A stretch of DNA of 64,000 nt from Paenibacillus ferrarius (GCF_002027705.1 NZ_MBTG01000001.1:124001-188000), one strand, 5' to 3'; positions 15,930-24,168 are shown, counted from the stretch's first letter. The notes: generated by a model not told the origin, from the sequence alone. Translations and numbers: made by a program.

Positions 15930-16595
15930 ATGACAGTTAAGAATTATACGTTATACAAAGAAACACCTCAAAATATTCGTGTCAATTACCAATTGTTTTT
16001 ACCACACGATTATGAATCAGAAAAAGATAACAAATATCCATTAATATTGTTTCTCCACGGCGTAAAAAAACGCGGAGAGGATATTAACATGCTCGATGGC
16101 TACGGACTTACTTGGATGGCGGAGAGCAAACAAGACTTCCCGTTTATTGTAGTTACTCCGCAATGTCCATCCAACTCTAATTGGATATTAGAGAGTCAAT
16201 CCGTCTTAGCTTTGGTTGATGAAATAATTACGAATTATCGGGTTGATTCAAACAGAATATATGTAACTGGATTTAGCATGGGTGGAAATGGTGCTTGGAA
16301 TTTTGCCTTAAAATCACCAGAACTTTTTTCAGCTGTAGTTCCGATTTCAGGATGGTTTGATCCAGATAAGGCTATGCGACTAAAAAATGTACCTATATGG
16401 GCTTTTCATTGTATAGACGATGATACTGTCCCTGTTTCAGGAACAGAGGATATGGTTAAGGCTTTAACAAGTATTGGTGGGAATATAAAGTTTACTTATT
16501 ACACTGGACTTAAGCACGATCACCGAGTCATGTACGAAACCTTCAATCATGCAGAATTGTATACTTGGCTATTGAATCATAGAAGGGAAATGTAA
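15930..16595 (+). CDS. Alpha/beta-hydrolase esterase, 221 aa
   Basis: The fold is plain: PLILFLHGVKKRGEDINML forms the oxyanion region, GFSMGGNGAW is the GxSxG nucleophile elbow, and a later Asp (HCIDDDTVP) and His complete a likely triad. It is close in type to phospholipase/carboxylesterase and feruloyl-esterase-like predicted peptidases. There is no signal peptide, so it acts in the cytoplasm. ATG 15930 follows AAGGGGTAG. A phage may use it to modify host metabolites or as moron cargo; the substrate cannot be told. Confidence 0.85.
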   Translation: MTVKNYTLYKETPQNIRVNYQLFLPHDYESEKDNKYPLILFLHGVKKRGEDINMLDGYGLTWMAESKQDFPFIVVTPQCPSNSNWILESQSVLALVDEIITNYRVDSNRIYVTGFSMGGNGAWNFALKSPELFSAVVPISGWFDPDKAMRLKNVPIWAFHCIDDDTVPVSGTEDMVKALTSIGGNIKFTYYTGLKHDHRVMYETFNHAELYTWLLNHRREM

Positions 16596-16706
16596 ATGAT
16601 TTTTTCAATAAAAGAGAAGTTTTATTAAAGTGGTAGAGCTTTTGTAGAAAATTTAACGGAGTACAAAGCGAATAAAATTGAGGTTTTAAGGAGGGATTGA
16701 AAAACC

Positions 16707-17063
16707 ATGAGCAGACCATTAACGGCAGATGAAAAGAAAAGTATGGCTATCTTGTTTCCCATAATCGCAGTTGCGATTATTTTAATCTTCATCTTTTCGT
16801 CAATAAAAGACAAGAAAGAGAGCGAAGAATTAAAAAAAATAGCAAAGACTCAAATTGAAGTGATGTTTCCTAAAGCCGCAGTCAGTTCAGTAGGGGAACC
16901 AGACATTAGAGAGGGACATGAAACTGCAAGCACTTTGAAAAAAGATACTGCTACTGTTGCTGTTAGCTTTAAAGTAGATGGCAATAATCAGCTTGCATAT
17001 GTATGGTTTCAAAGAATAGACAACAAAGAATGGCACGAAACAGATGTAAGGGGATTGAAATAA
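16707..17063 (+). CDS. Single-pass membrane protein, 118 aa
   Basis: ATG 16707 follows AAGGAGGG. One hydrophobic segment (about residues 13-32, ILFPIIAVAIILIFIF) is followed by a soluble domain of about 80 residues, probably extracellular. It has no lipobox. Function unknown. Confidence 0.65.
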   Translation: MSRPLTADEKKSMAILFPIIAVAIILIFIFSSIKDKKESEELKKIAKTQIEVMFPKAAVSSVGEPDIREGHETASTLKKDTATVAVSFKVDGNNQLAYVWFQRIDNKEWHETDVRGLK

Positions 17064-17088
17064 AACTGAGATTTCATCGGGAAAGGAG
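17061..17088 (+). repeat. Example of the stop-codon-linked intergenic element
   Basis: TAAAACTGAGATTTCATC followed by GGGAAAGGAG shows the general form: the stop codon sits in an A-rich left arm, then about six variable bases, then TTTCAT or TTTTAT, then a G-rich stretch leading to the ribosome site. More than forty similar junctions are seen by eye across the window. Confidence 0.6.
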
Positions 17089-17095
17089 ACTAAAA

Positions 17096-17350
17096 ATGGA
17101 GATTAGATTACACTCCAGTTCTGGAGATTTAAAAAGGTACGGGCGGATTCTCGAATGTTTTGGAAAGGGTGCGCAGGACATCTTGAGTATTAGTGGAAAG
17201 GAGTCTGTGATAATTGAACTCGAAACACTCTCTCAACTTTTTAATGCGCTCAATGCTTATAAATGTGACATAGTAGCTGATTTTGAGTTTATTATCGGCG
17301 TAACCGATGAAAATAAATACTACATTGAAATTTATGATGACTATAGGTAG
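17096..17350 (+). CDS. Hypothetical protein, 84 aa
   Basis: ATG 17096 follows GGAAAGGAG; the longer in-frame reading overlaps the previous gene. Small alpha/beta protein (MEIRLHSSSGDLKRYGRILE). No family recognised. Confidence 0.65.
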   Translation: MEIRLHSSSGDLKRYGRILECFGKGAQDILSISGKESVIIELETLSQLFNALNAYKCDIVADFEFIIGVTDENKYYIEIYDDYR

Positions 17351-17404
17351 AAATAAAACGGATATTTTATTTGATTTTTTGCATTGTTAGAGTGGAGGAT
17401 TGTT

Positions 17405-17806
17405 ATGGAGGATATGAGTCCTTTATATATCACGGGAGCAACTATTAAAAATCTTGTCAAGAAGTTAAATTTACCTGCCCTTCACCCATATTCACAAGAT
17501 TGGGAACTTGAATCAGCTGATTCGTCGAGAGTGTTGGAATTTATAAATTTTTACGAAAATCAAGCCCTTAATGAAAATGAACAGTTTGGACTTATGGCTT
17601 TGATTATATCATCGTATGATGACTACTTAGCAATAGGCAATGAGCCTGATCTTGTATGGACAAAAATTAGATATAATCTGTTAAAAGAGTTTCTTATACA
17701 TAAGAACACAATCTTATATTGGGCAGTACTAGATGAAACTGAAATTGATAATTGTTTTGCAGTTACTCCATTAATTAGGGAAGTTCTAGCATATAAGTAC
17801 AAATAA
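17405..17806 (+). CDS. Hypothetical protein, 133 aa
   Basis: ATG 17405 follows GTGGAGG. Largely helical (DSSRVLEFINFYENQALNEN), acidic and soluble. The pattern recalls small immunity-type proteins, with a conserved-looking IISSYDDYLAIG, but no family can be assigned. It is the last gene before the accessory region with minus-strand and separately promoted genes. Confidence 0.6.
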   Translation: MEDMSPLYITGATIKNLVKKLNLPALHPYSQDWELESADSSRVLEFINFYENQALNENEQFGLMALIISSYDDYLAIGNEPDLVWTKIRYNLLKEFLIHKNTILYWAVLDETEIDNCFAVTPLIREVLAYKYK

Positions 17807-17849
17807 GTATGTGAAGATGCAAAATTATTATGAAACGTGCATTTTAATA

Positions 17850-17873
17850 TAAAAAGCCTCCCAATGAGGGAGA
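17850..17873 (-). terminator. Intrinsic terminator of the lipoprotein gene
   Basis: On the minus strand CTCCC-TCATT-GGGAG is followed by GCTTTTTATATT, directly after the minus-strand lipoprotein gene. It may also slow + strand transcripts. Confidence 0.7.
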
Positions 17874-17879
17874 CGTGAA

Positions 17880-18392
17880 TTATGACTTAATTGGATTTGG
17901 TTTATCAGAAAGAGTGCTATTGTTTTCTGTTATGACTATAACTCTCTGAGCTTTATATTGCTTTTGAGTTTGATCATTCACAAAACCAAGAACAAGGGAG
18001 TTAAAATTAGATGCTTTTTTTGGATCTGTAGATGATTTAACAATCACTGTGACTGCGGTTTCGGAGTCACCAATATTCACTTTATAATCCATAATTGAAT
18101 CATACCAAGATGTTTTGTAGCCTTCAATACCAAAATTCTCATCGACATACTTTTTTAACGCAACTTTAAATTCATTCTCTTTACCAGAATTATCAACTTT
18201 CTGTGGTGTAGGAGATGGAGTCGGCTGCGGAGCAGAGCTTGCTATTGCTTTAGGTTGTTCACTTGGTTTATTACTTACTGTTGGTGCTGCACTTACTTGT
18301 GTTGTAGTCGTGGATGTCACCTCTTTAGAACTGCATGCTGTTAGACAAAAAGCGATTGAAGAAACTACCACTATTATCTTTAAATTTTTCAA
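17880..18392 (-). CDS. Secreted lipoprotein, 170 aa
   Basis: A type II signal peptide with lipobox LTAC (KIIVVVSSIAFCLTACSSK) predicts a membrane-anchored protein. A Ser/Thr/Pro-rich linker (residues about 25-65) leads to a small globular domain (about 70-150). The minus orientation, its own terminator and an upstream divergent region mark it as accessory cargo, probably expressed in the lysogen. It could alter the host surface, for example against superinfection. Start is TTG 18392 after AAAGGGG. Confidence 0.75.
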   Translation of the reverse strand: MKNLKIIVVVSSIAFCLTACSSKEVTSTTTTQVSAAPTVSNKPSEQPKAIASSAPQPTPSPTPQKVDNSGKENEFKVALKKYVDENFGIEGYKTSWYDSIMDYKVNIGDSETAVTVIVKSSTDPKKASNFNSLVLGFVNDQTQKQYKAQRVIVITENNSTLSDKPNPIKS

Positions 18393-18498
18393 AAACTTTA
18401 TCCCCTTTCAAATACATAACAAAAAATATAGCATAATCTGGACTATATTGGAAATAGAAGTTCGAGGTAAAATCAAATAAAAAGTACATTTTATTTTG

Positions 18499-18528
18499 TT
18501 GATATGAAAAAAGTGTATGTGGTAAAAT
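18499..18528 (+). promoter_or_regulatory. Sigma-A-type promoter for the DUF5713 gene
   Basis: TTGATA (18499-18504) and TAAAAT (18523-18528) are 18 bases apart, with the start codon 36 bases downstream. Confidence 0.6.
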
Positions 18529-18564
18529 ATTCATATGCTAGACATACTATCGGAGGAGCATTTC

Positions 18565-18891
18565 ATGAAAAAACTAAGTTCTGACTTTGTATATTTAAAA
18601 GATATGTATATCGATGGATACTTTCCTAATTTTCTTGTGGATAAAGTAAAAGCTGAACTAGTTAAAGTTGTTGAATTTTTGGAACAAGGAAATCAAGATA
18701 TCGAAGAAATTCAATTAAAGCTTGATTTCGCTATCCATGCAATCAATGATTTAGCAGAAGAGTTTGACGAAAATGACAGCGAAATTGAAACAGTTGCGAG
18801 AGAATCAATTGCACAAACTGTTGAAGATATTTTAGCCTTTTTTGGTATCGATATAGATACAGAAGTAGCCATTCGTGAACGCGATTGGTAG
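18565..18891 (+). CDS. DUF5713-family protein, 108 aa
   Basis: The sequence MYIDGYFPNFLVDKVKAEL with a C-terminal DSEIETVARESIAQTVEDIL and IDTEVAIRERDW matches my memory of the DUF5713 family, small helical bacterial proteins of unknown role. ATG 18565 follows CGGAGGAG. It has its own promoter and lies between cargo genes rather than in the compact early operons. Confidence 0.75.
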   Translation: MKKLSSDFVYLKDMYIDGYFPNFLVDKVKAELVKVVEFLEQGNQDIEEIQLKLDFAIHAINDLAEEFDENDSEIETVARESIAQTVEDILAFFGIDIDTEVAIRERDW

Positions 18892-18974
18892 TTTCTTGGA
18901 TATAGAAAATGAATCTCATATTTTAAGGGGAAGCGAAGTCAAATAGATAGTGAAAATACAATTCATACATTTCA

Positions 18975-19004
18975 TTGACAGATGCAGTGCTCTAATGGTA
19001 TTAT
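18975..19004 (+). promoter_or_regulatory. Sigma-A-type promoter for the DUF4062 gene
   Basis: TTGACA (18975-18980) and TATTAT (18999-19004) are 18 bases apart, with the start codon 32 bases downstream. A near-consensus host-type promoter fits constitutive expression in the prophage state. Confidence 0.7.
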
Positions 19005-19035
19005 TTAGAATATTTTTCTTGAATACAGGTGACCT

Positions 19036-19629
19036 ATGAGAAAAAAACTACAAGTCTTCATATCGTCTACTTTTGCCGATCTAGTTGCAGAACGTCAAGC
19101 CGCTGTAGAAGCTGTTCTTAACGCTGGTCACATTCCTGCTGGAATTGGGATAGAGCCATTCTTTATGAAAAGTCCAATGGAAACGATTAAGAGATGGATT
19201 CATGAATCCGATGTATATATCCTCATTCTCGGAGGAATCTATGGAACAATGCTTCCCGATGAATCGAAGAGTTATCCACATTGGGAATATGATTATGCTG
19301 GAGAACTAGGTAAGCCAAGATTCGCTCTTGTTTTAACAGATGAAGCATTAAGACAAAAGCCATACGACTTTGTAGTAATGTCAGACTATCAGAAGTTCCA
19401 AGAGTTTAAGCAATCCGTATTGGAGGAGATGCCCATACTCCATATTGAAGAAGAATGGCACATTAGTTGGGTTATTCATGAAAAGTTGAAAGAGTATAAA
19501 GGAAGAGACGATTTGTATGGCTGGGTTTCTGGCAAGGATGTATCAGACGTACAAAAGTTATTGGAAGAGAACGCGAATTTGTTGCGAGAGAATGTCAGGT
19601 TAAATGCGGAGTTAGACAAAAAAATGTGA
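19036..19629 (+). CDS. DUF4062 / TIR-like protein, candidate defence gene
   Basis: The N-terminal 150 residues match DUF4062: LQVFISSTFADLVAERQAAV, then IKRWIHESDVYILILGGIYG and SYPHWEYDYAGELGKP. DUF4062 is a TIR/SEFIR-like fold often found at the head of defence and NTPase proteins. Here only a short coiled coil follows (VQKLLEENANLLRENVRLNA), which suggests oligomerisation without an NTPase. Its own strong promoter and terminator suggest lysogen-expressed protection against other phages. ATG 19036 follows AGGTGACCT. Confidence 0.8.
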   Translation: MRKKLQVFISSTFADLVAERQAAVEAVLNAGHIPAGIGIEPFFMKSPMETIKRWIHESDVYILILGGIYGTMLPDESKSYPHWEYDYAGELGKPRFALVLTDEALRQKPYDFVVMSDYQKFQEFKQSVLEEMPILHIEEEWHISWVIHEKLKEYKGRDDLYGWVSGKDVSDVQKLLEENANLLRENVRLNAELDKKM

Positions 19630-19654
19630 TTTATGATTTTTTTGTCTAACTCCG
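19607..19654 (+). terminator. Perfect 18-bp inverted repeat, strong terminator
   Basis: CGGAGTTAGACAAAAAAA (19607-19624) is repeated in reverse complement at 19637-19654 around a 12-base loop. The repeat spans the stop codon of the DUF4062 gene and contains A7 and T7 tracts, so it can act as a terminator in both directions. Confidence 0.75.
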
Positions 19655-19686
19655 ATGAAAGACGAATTTCAATAGAATTTATAAAC

Positions 19687-19727
19687 TAAAAATAACTATA
19701 TACATAATTATAATCGTGTGTTATATT
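19687..19727 (+). promoter_or_regulatory. Promoter of the SSB-like/RecA-like operon with AT element
   Basis: TAAAAATAA (19687-19695) is followed by ATATAC (19698-19703) and TATATT (19722-19727), 18 bases apart. The same ATATAC-N18 arrangement occurs at 31825-31854. Transcription would begin near 19734, so the tRNA-like structure lies at the very 5' end of the message. Confidence 0.55.
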
Positions 19728-19742
19728 ATTAATGAGCCACAA

Positions 19743-19805
19743 GGAGCCTTAGCTTAGATGGATAAATAAATTTCAAGATCATCAGTTCAAGTCCGATAGG
19801 CTCCA
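19743..19805 (+). ncRNA. tRNA-like element (shortened, probably not a working tRNA)
   Basis: GGAGCCT (19743-19749) pairs with AGGCTCC (19798-19804), and ATCAG-TTCAAGT-CCGAT forms a T-arm with the usual loop and one mismatch, with A at the discriminator place. Between them lie TAGCTTAGATGGATAAA and only about 10 further bases, so the element is 63 nt, roughly 10 short of a tRNA, and no normal anticodon arm forms. Three further small hairpins follow (19815-19828, 19842-19856, 19877-19890). It may be a decayed tRNA or a structured leader for the SSB-like gene. Confidence 0.5.
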
Positions 19806-19943
19806 CTAAAATAACACGCTTAGGCGTGATTAGATAAACATACAACGAAAGGTTGTGATGATCTATAATAACTGATCGAGCACCGCCTCGCTCTCCAGAA
19901 TATATTATATAGTAAAAATAATTTAATATAAGGGAGATTGAAA

Positions 19944-21071
19944 ATGCATATGGCAGATAACAAGTATAAAATTAATAAGGGCAAATACCACACAGGAAAA
20001 GAATTTGTAAATAGTAACCATTTCATCGGTAAAATCAAACCAGTTAAAAATAAAAATGAGAGTACGGATAGTTGGGAAGATGTTCCATACTTCCGACTCG
20101 AAGAAGATGGCAAGAAAAAGGTATTGGAATTCATCCTTGAAACTGCATTGAGTAATGATATCAAAGTTAAGTTAACAGGGAAAGAACAACCTTATGCATA
20201 TCCATATAGCAGCAAGCATAAGAAAGCTGACAAGGTAGCATGGGCTGATCGGTTTGATAAATCAAAATATCCAGACGATACTTATCACTTGATTGATCCA
20301 GACTGGGACAAAATTGATAAATTAAAAGAAATTGTAGTAACAGATGGTTGGGTTGAGGTTAAAGGCAAGTACAATCCTTATGAATTTGAAAATGAACAAC
20401 AGCAGACAATTAAGGGTGTAAGTCGTCAAATTGGCTATTTGAATCCAATTATTGATGGAAAAGTGCTTGTAAATGGAAAGTTGGAAGTCATCAAATCTCA
20501 AGGAAAAGAAATTACATATGTGTGTGATTTTGAATCTCCTGATTTTGTTGAAGTAAATACATATAATATGCAAATTGGAATCAAGAGTACATATCAAGAA
20601 GAAGATAAAAGCACAAAGGTAAATGGCGTATTCCTTTCTTATGGCAAAGAACGATCAGAGCCGCGGGATGTAGAAATGACTGTCTATTATAATGAAACTA
20701 CTGATGGAAGTAAGCCACTTGCGGACGCATTTGCGACACTGAATCCACTGGATTTCATTGAAGTAATCGGAGTAGATAACAATAGAGCCACGTTTGCTTA
20801 TGTAGATGTTGAGAGCAGCATGGAAGAAAACGATCCATTTAATGATGTTGGGACAGATGTTGGATCTACAAAGAAAAAACGAGTTGTTAACGGGGACAAG
20901 AAGGGACTTGAGGTTACTGGCTTCGTTAAGCAGTCATTGATGCGCGGCCTATTGACAGAAGAAGAAGTCACTAAATCAGTCTCAACTCAAGCGAACGATC
21001 CTTTTGTTACAGAGACATCAAAGGAAACTGATCCATTTGCCACTAATGAGGAATTCGACCCGTTTGCTTAA
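19944..21071 (+). CDS. Single-stranded DNA-binding-like protein with acidic DPF tail
   Basis: 375 residues. The N-terminal body is beta-rich and basic (KINKGKYHTGKEFVNSNHF). The C-terminal part has repeated acidic DPF motifs (ENDPFND, ANDPFV, ETDPFATNEEFDPFA). A flexible tail ending in D-D/E-P-F is the partner-binding signature of bacterial and phage SSB proteins. It is followed by the RecA-fold ATPase, the position of yorF next to yorG in SPbeta as I recall it. ATG 19944 follows GGGAG. An SSB role is inferred from tail and context, not from an OB-fold alignment. Confidence 0.6.
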   Translation: MHMADNKYKINKGKYHTGKEFVNSNHFIGKIKPVKNKNESTDSWEDVPYFRLEEDGKKKVLEFILETALSNDIKVKLTGKEQPYAYPYSSKHKKADKVAWADRFDKSKYPDDTYHLIDPDWDKIDKLKEIVVTDGWVEVKGKYNPYEFENEQQQTIKGVSRQIGYLNPIIDGKVLVNGKLEVIKSQGKEITYVCDFESPDFVEVNTYNMQIGIKSTYQEEDKSTKVNGVFLSYGKERSEPRDVEMTVYYNETTDGSKPLADAFATLNPLDFIEVIGVDNNRATFAYVDVESSMEENDPFNDVGTDVGSTKKKRVVNGDKKGLEVTGFVKQSLMRGLLTEEEVTKSVSTQANDPFVTETSKETDPFATNEEFDPFA

Positions 21072-21113
21072 TTTTTTAATAAATAATAAAAATAAAATTA
21101 GGGAGAGATATAT

Positions 21114-22310
21114 TTGTCATTTAGAAATAAAGTTCGTACTAACACACCAAAAGTTGAGCTTCACTCAATTATGTCCTTGATTGTCGGAGGATATAAAACA
21201 GGGAAAACAAGGCTATGGAAAGAGGCAACGGAGTTACATTATACTGATCCAGAAGAAGCAATGCTCATCGCGTTTGAGAGCGGTTATGAAACATGGGAGC
21301 TAGAAAATATCATTCCTGTCCATGAAGAGGGATCAGACGAAGATCTCTGGAAAGTCTGGGAATTCTTCAAAAAAGATATCGTTTCTGGTCTTGTGCAAGA
21401 GGCTAAAACAGGCCGTAAAGTAAAATTAATTGGAGTGGATACTGCTGACCGATGTGTTGATGCGGCAACAGCATGGCTATTAAGAGATCGTGCTAAAAAG
21501 TATGGAGTTCTCAAAATAGTTTCTTTACAGGAGCTTGGCGATGTTTCAAATAACAAAGAGAACGGTTATTCAGCGCTTTACGAAGAAATGAAAAAACCAT
21601 TTGATGCTCTAAGGAACGCTGGATATGGAATTTGCTCTTTGGCGTGGACGAAGGAGAAAGAAACAACCCTATATAATGGTATGAAATACAATTCTGTTGA
21701 GCTGATGATGCATGCAACTGCTAAAAAGATTTTTGAGTCTCAGGCTAGTTTGATTTGTTGCTTGTTTAATGAAGTAGTCGTAATGGATAAATCAGGGAAT
21801 GAATTGACTGACAATATTAAAGATAAAAAGAATAAGGAAAAGGGAAGTAACTTTCACGAAACTCGTACAGTTATGGTATTTCGTCCAACTGAATATATCT
21901 CAATTGCTGGTGGACGCTATACGGATCTTCCAACGGAACCAGTTGAGTATAGTGCTGAAAACTTCCTGAAAGTATTTGAAGATGCAGTTAAAGGACAATT
22001 AAAGAAGACAACCAAGTCGGTTCAGGAATTAAAAATTGTACAGCAAGAAGAGTCAGATGAGAAAGCAAAAGGGTTTGCTGAAGGCGTTGAAGAGACTGAA
22101 AATGCCGAGTTGCTAGCTGTTCAACTTATTGAGAGTATCACTGAAGAAACAAATCGATTTAATGTTTCTATTAAGAAAGTAATTATTCCAGAATTCACAA
22201 AAATTTTCAAGGAATCGGGTACGCATGACTACAGGAAAGTGTTGGATGTAAAGGCACTTAACGATGCTCTTGAGTTCATTAAAAAGCTTGAAAGTGATCC
22301 TGCAAAGTAA
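21114..22310 (+). CDS. RecA-fold ATPase (Sak4/YorG-like), 398 aa
   Basis: Walker A is GGYKTGKTRLWKEA near residue 28; a Walker B-like strand is KLIGVDTADRCVDAA near residue 105. The central region SLAWTKEKETTLYNG follows the pattern of RecA/Sak4-type phage ATPases that work with SSB in recombination-dependent replication. The C-terminal 120 residues are helical and charged. TTG 21114 follows AGGGAGAG. It shares an operon with the SSB-like gene and carries the AT element (21087-21095) upstream. Confidence 0.75.
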   Translation: MSFRNKVRTNTPKVELHSIMSLIVGGYKTGKTRLWKEATELHYTDPEEAMLIAFESGYETWELENIIPVHEEGSDEDLWKVWEFFKKDIVSGLVQEAKTGRKVKLIGVDTADRCVDAATAWLLRDRAKKYGVLKIVSLQELGDVSNNKENGYSALYEEMKKPFDALRNAGYGICSLAWTKEKETTLYNGMKYNSVELMMHATAKKIFESQASLICCLFNEVVVMDKSGNELTDNIKDKKNKEKGSNFHETRTVMVFRPTEYISIAGGRYTDLPTEPVEYSAENFLKVFEDAVKGQLKKTTKSVQELKIVQQEESDEKAKGFAEGVEETENAELLAVQLIESITEETNRFNVSIKKVIIPEFTKIFKESGTHDYRKVLDVKALNDALEFIKKLESDPAK

Positions 22311-22336
22311 TCCCAACGAAAGAGATATTATATCGT

Positions 22337-22437
22337 ATCTGAGTTTGGGGAAACTCAGATCTCTAAGATGATGAAGAATTAAACGAAAAGAAGATTGATT
22401 TACAATAAGCTGCCTAGAAATTAAAACGTCTAGGCAG
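22337..22437 (+). promoter_or_regulatory. Two stem-loops after the RecA-fold gene
   Basis: ATCTGAGTTT-GGGG-AAACTCAGAT (22337-22360) is a perfect 10-bp stem. CTGCCTAGA (22410-22418) pairs with TCTAGGCAG (22429-22437). Neither has a T-run, so they are weak terminators at best and more likely message-stability or processing structures. Confidence 0.5.
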
Positions 22438-22459
22438 TAACTATAACTCAGGAGGTACG

Positions 22460-23128
22460 ATGCAGAGACCGATTACAAAGTTCTCCCTTATAACTGCTCT
22501 TGCGCTATCATTAGTCGCTTGTTCTCAAATCGAGACGGTTGTAAAGGAAGAGAAAACAACTGAAAAATACATTTCAATGCCAATTGCTGAGTCAGCTTTT
22601 ATTAAAAAGTATGAATATAATAAAAATAAATATTTATTTATTTATGATGAAGAAAAGCGACCATACATTAAGGATGTAGATAACCGTCTACCGAGTGCGT
22701 TGCTCGATTACATATATGAGGAATCGAAGAAAAATAATCTTAGTTATGAATTGATGATGGCTCTAGCTAAAGTTGAATCTGATTTTAATACTCAGCTTGT
22801 TTCTACAACATCGGATTATGGGTTATTTCAGTTACATGCTCCAACGGCAAAAGCGATCGCTGATGAGATGGGAATTAAAACTTATAATCTTAAGGATTCG
22901 AAAACAAATGTTCGTTTCTCAATCCATTACCTTAAACAACTCAGAGACTACTGGCGAGATCAAGGTGTCGATGAGGAAGATATGTTTGCACTGACTGTAA
23001 TAAGCTATAACCGTGGAATCAGTGGTACTAAGAGCTATTTAAAACATAGAAACATTGATGATAATACATATTTGAAACGCGTTCGTGAATGGAAGCAAAA
23101 ATATGAGGAAAGCGTGGTGGAGAGTTGA
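22460..23128 (+). CDS. Lipoprotein lytic transglycosylase (SLT domain), 222 aa
   Basis: The N-terminus is a lipoprotein signal (KFSLITALALSLVACSQ). Residues about 85-215 form a Slt/LysM-free transglycosylase domain: YELMMALAKVESDFNTQ with the catalytic Glu, SDYGLFQLHAPTAKAIADEM, and VISYNRG. Such enzymes cut glycan strands from the outer face of the membrane. An early-gene location suggests lysogenic conversion or a remodelling role rather than late lysis. ATG 22460 follows CAGGAGG. Confidence 0.85.
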   Translation: MQRPITKFSLITALALSLVACSQIETVVKEEKTTEKYISMPIAESAFIKKYEYNKNKYLFIYDEEKRPYIKDVDNRLPSALLDYIYEESKKNNLSYELMMALAKVESDFNTQLVSTTSDYGLFQLHAPTAKAIADEMGIKTYNLKDSKTNVRFSIHYLKQLRDYWRDQGVDEEDMFALTVISYNRGISGTKSYLKHRNIDDNTYLKRVREWKQKYEESVVES

Positions 23129-23394
23129 AAGTCGAAATTGAACCGAATTTATTCATTGAGTCAGATACACATGGATATCAAGTTGTAAAGTATACAGGAT
23201 ATAGATTTGATAAGAAGTTGAACAGAGACGTTGAGACATATAATGTTTTAGCCAACTTTCAGACAGTAAAAGGTTGTGCAAAGTGGATTTCTTTAAGCCT
23301 CAAAGTTAAAGAATCTACCGCGGCGACTTTAAAAGAGTTAGTTCAAGATGTTAAGAGGATTGAGAAATACATAGAAAATAAAATCAATTTCTAA
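23125..23394 (+). CDS. Hypothetical protein, 89 aa
   Basis: TTG 23125 overlaps the end of the transglycosylase gene, suggesting coupled translation. The N-terminal half is beta-type (KVEIEPNLFIESDTHGYQVV), the rest helical. No family recognised. Confidence 0.65.
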   Translation: MKVEIEPNLFIESDTHGYQVVKYTGYRFDKKLNRDVETYNVLANFQTVKGCAKWISLSLKVKESTAATLKELVQDVKRIEKYIENKINF

Positions 23395-23410
23395 GAGGAG
23401 TTGAAAATAT

Positions 23411-23950
23411 TTGAAAAAAACGATTTTTCTTATTCTTGGTGAGAGTGGATCAGGGAAAACTGAAATTGCTCGTGAGCTTGGATTCTACGGTTATAAAGCA
23501 ATTCAATCTTATACAACGAGACCAGCTAGGAAGAAAGATGAATATGGGCATATCTTTTGCTCAGATGTTGATTATGATGCCTTTCGTGAGAAGAATGAGA
23601 TTGCTGCTTATAGTTGGTTTAATGATTATCATTACTTTACAACTAGAACTCAATTGGCAGAGAGTGATGTTTATGTGGTTGATCCAGATGGAATTGAAGA
23701 TCTTAAAAGCAACGTAAAGAATATCAATTTTATCTCTATCTATCTCAATGTAGATGAAGACACTAGGGTTAATCGTATGAAAAAGCGTGGAGATAGTGAA
23801 GAGACAATCATGAATCGGTTAAGCGTTGATCAACAAAAATTCCGATATAAACAATTTGATTACTGTCTTCCTAATGATAAATTGACAAAGACAATTGATA
23901 TTATGAGATACATTTTCGATGCTGAGACAGATGGAGCATATGACGAATAG
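23411..23950 (+). CDS. Guanylate-kinase-like nucleotide kinase, 179 aa
   Basis: Walker A GESGSGKTEIARELG lies at residues about 10-24, followed by IQSYTTRPARKKDEYGHIF, the GMP-binding signature of guanylate kinase. Later, FISIYLNVDEDTRVNRMKKR acts as the lid region. It probably phosphorylates GMP/dGMP for phage DNA synthesis, joining the nucleotide genes further downstream. It is a little shorter than host Gmk (about 205 aa). TTG 23411 follows AGAGGAG. Confidence 0.8.
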   Translation: MKKTIFLILGESGSGKTEIARELGFYGYKAIQSYTTRPARKKDEYGHIFCSDVDYDAFREKNEIAAYSWFNDYHYFTTRTQLAESDVYVVDPDGIEDLKSNVKNINFISIYLNVDEDTRVNRMKKRGDSEETIMNRLSVDQQKFRYKQFDYCLPNDKLTKTIDIMRYIFDAETDGAYDE

Positions 23951-23995
23951 CAATAAAAGTTAGTTTTCATTGGGAATATGAGGGAGGAAAAACAG

Positions 23996-24124
23996 ATGAA
24001 AGATTGGGCAGTAGGACTAACAATTGCAATTATTGTTTTTGCTGTGGCAGGATGCACTGCAGTTGGAATGGTTTCTGATAATAATAAACAAGTTGAGATT
24101 GCTAAACTGCAGAATCAAAAATAA
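23996..24124 (+). CDS. Small membrane peptide, possible lipoprotein, 42 aa
   Basis: ATG 23996 follows AGGGAGG. MKDWAVGLTIAIIVFAVAGC gives one hydrophobic segment ending AGC, which could be a lipobox, then a short polar tail. Function unknown. Confidence 0.55.
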   Translation: MKDWAVGLTIAIIVFAVAGCTAVGMVSDNNKQVEIAKLQNQK

Positions 24125-24168
24125 CCGATGAAATCAGATTTTTATTGGAAAGCAGAGGGAGTTGTTTA

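Noticed and set aside
19814..19904. A second tRNA after the tRNA-like element
   Set aside because: Small hairpins and a CTCTCCA end are present, but no matching 5' acceptor stem or arm order can be found.
22905..22920. LexA-like sequence ACAAATGTTCG
   Set aside because: One half-site does not match GAAC and it lies inside the transglycosylase coding sequence.
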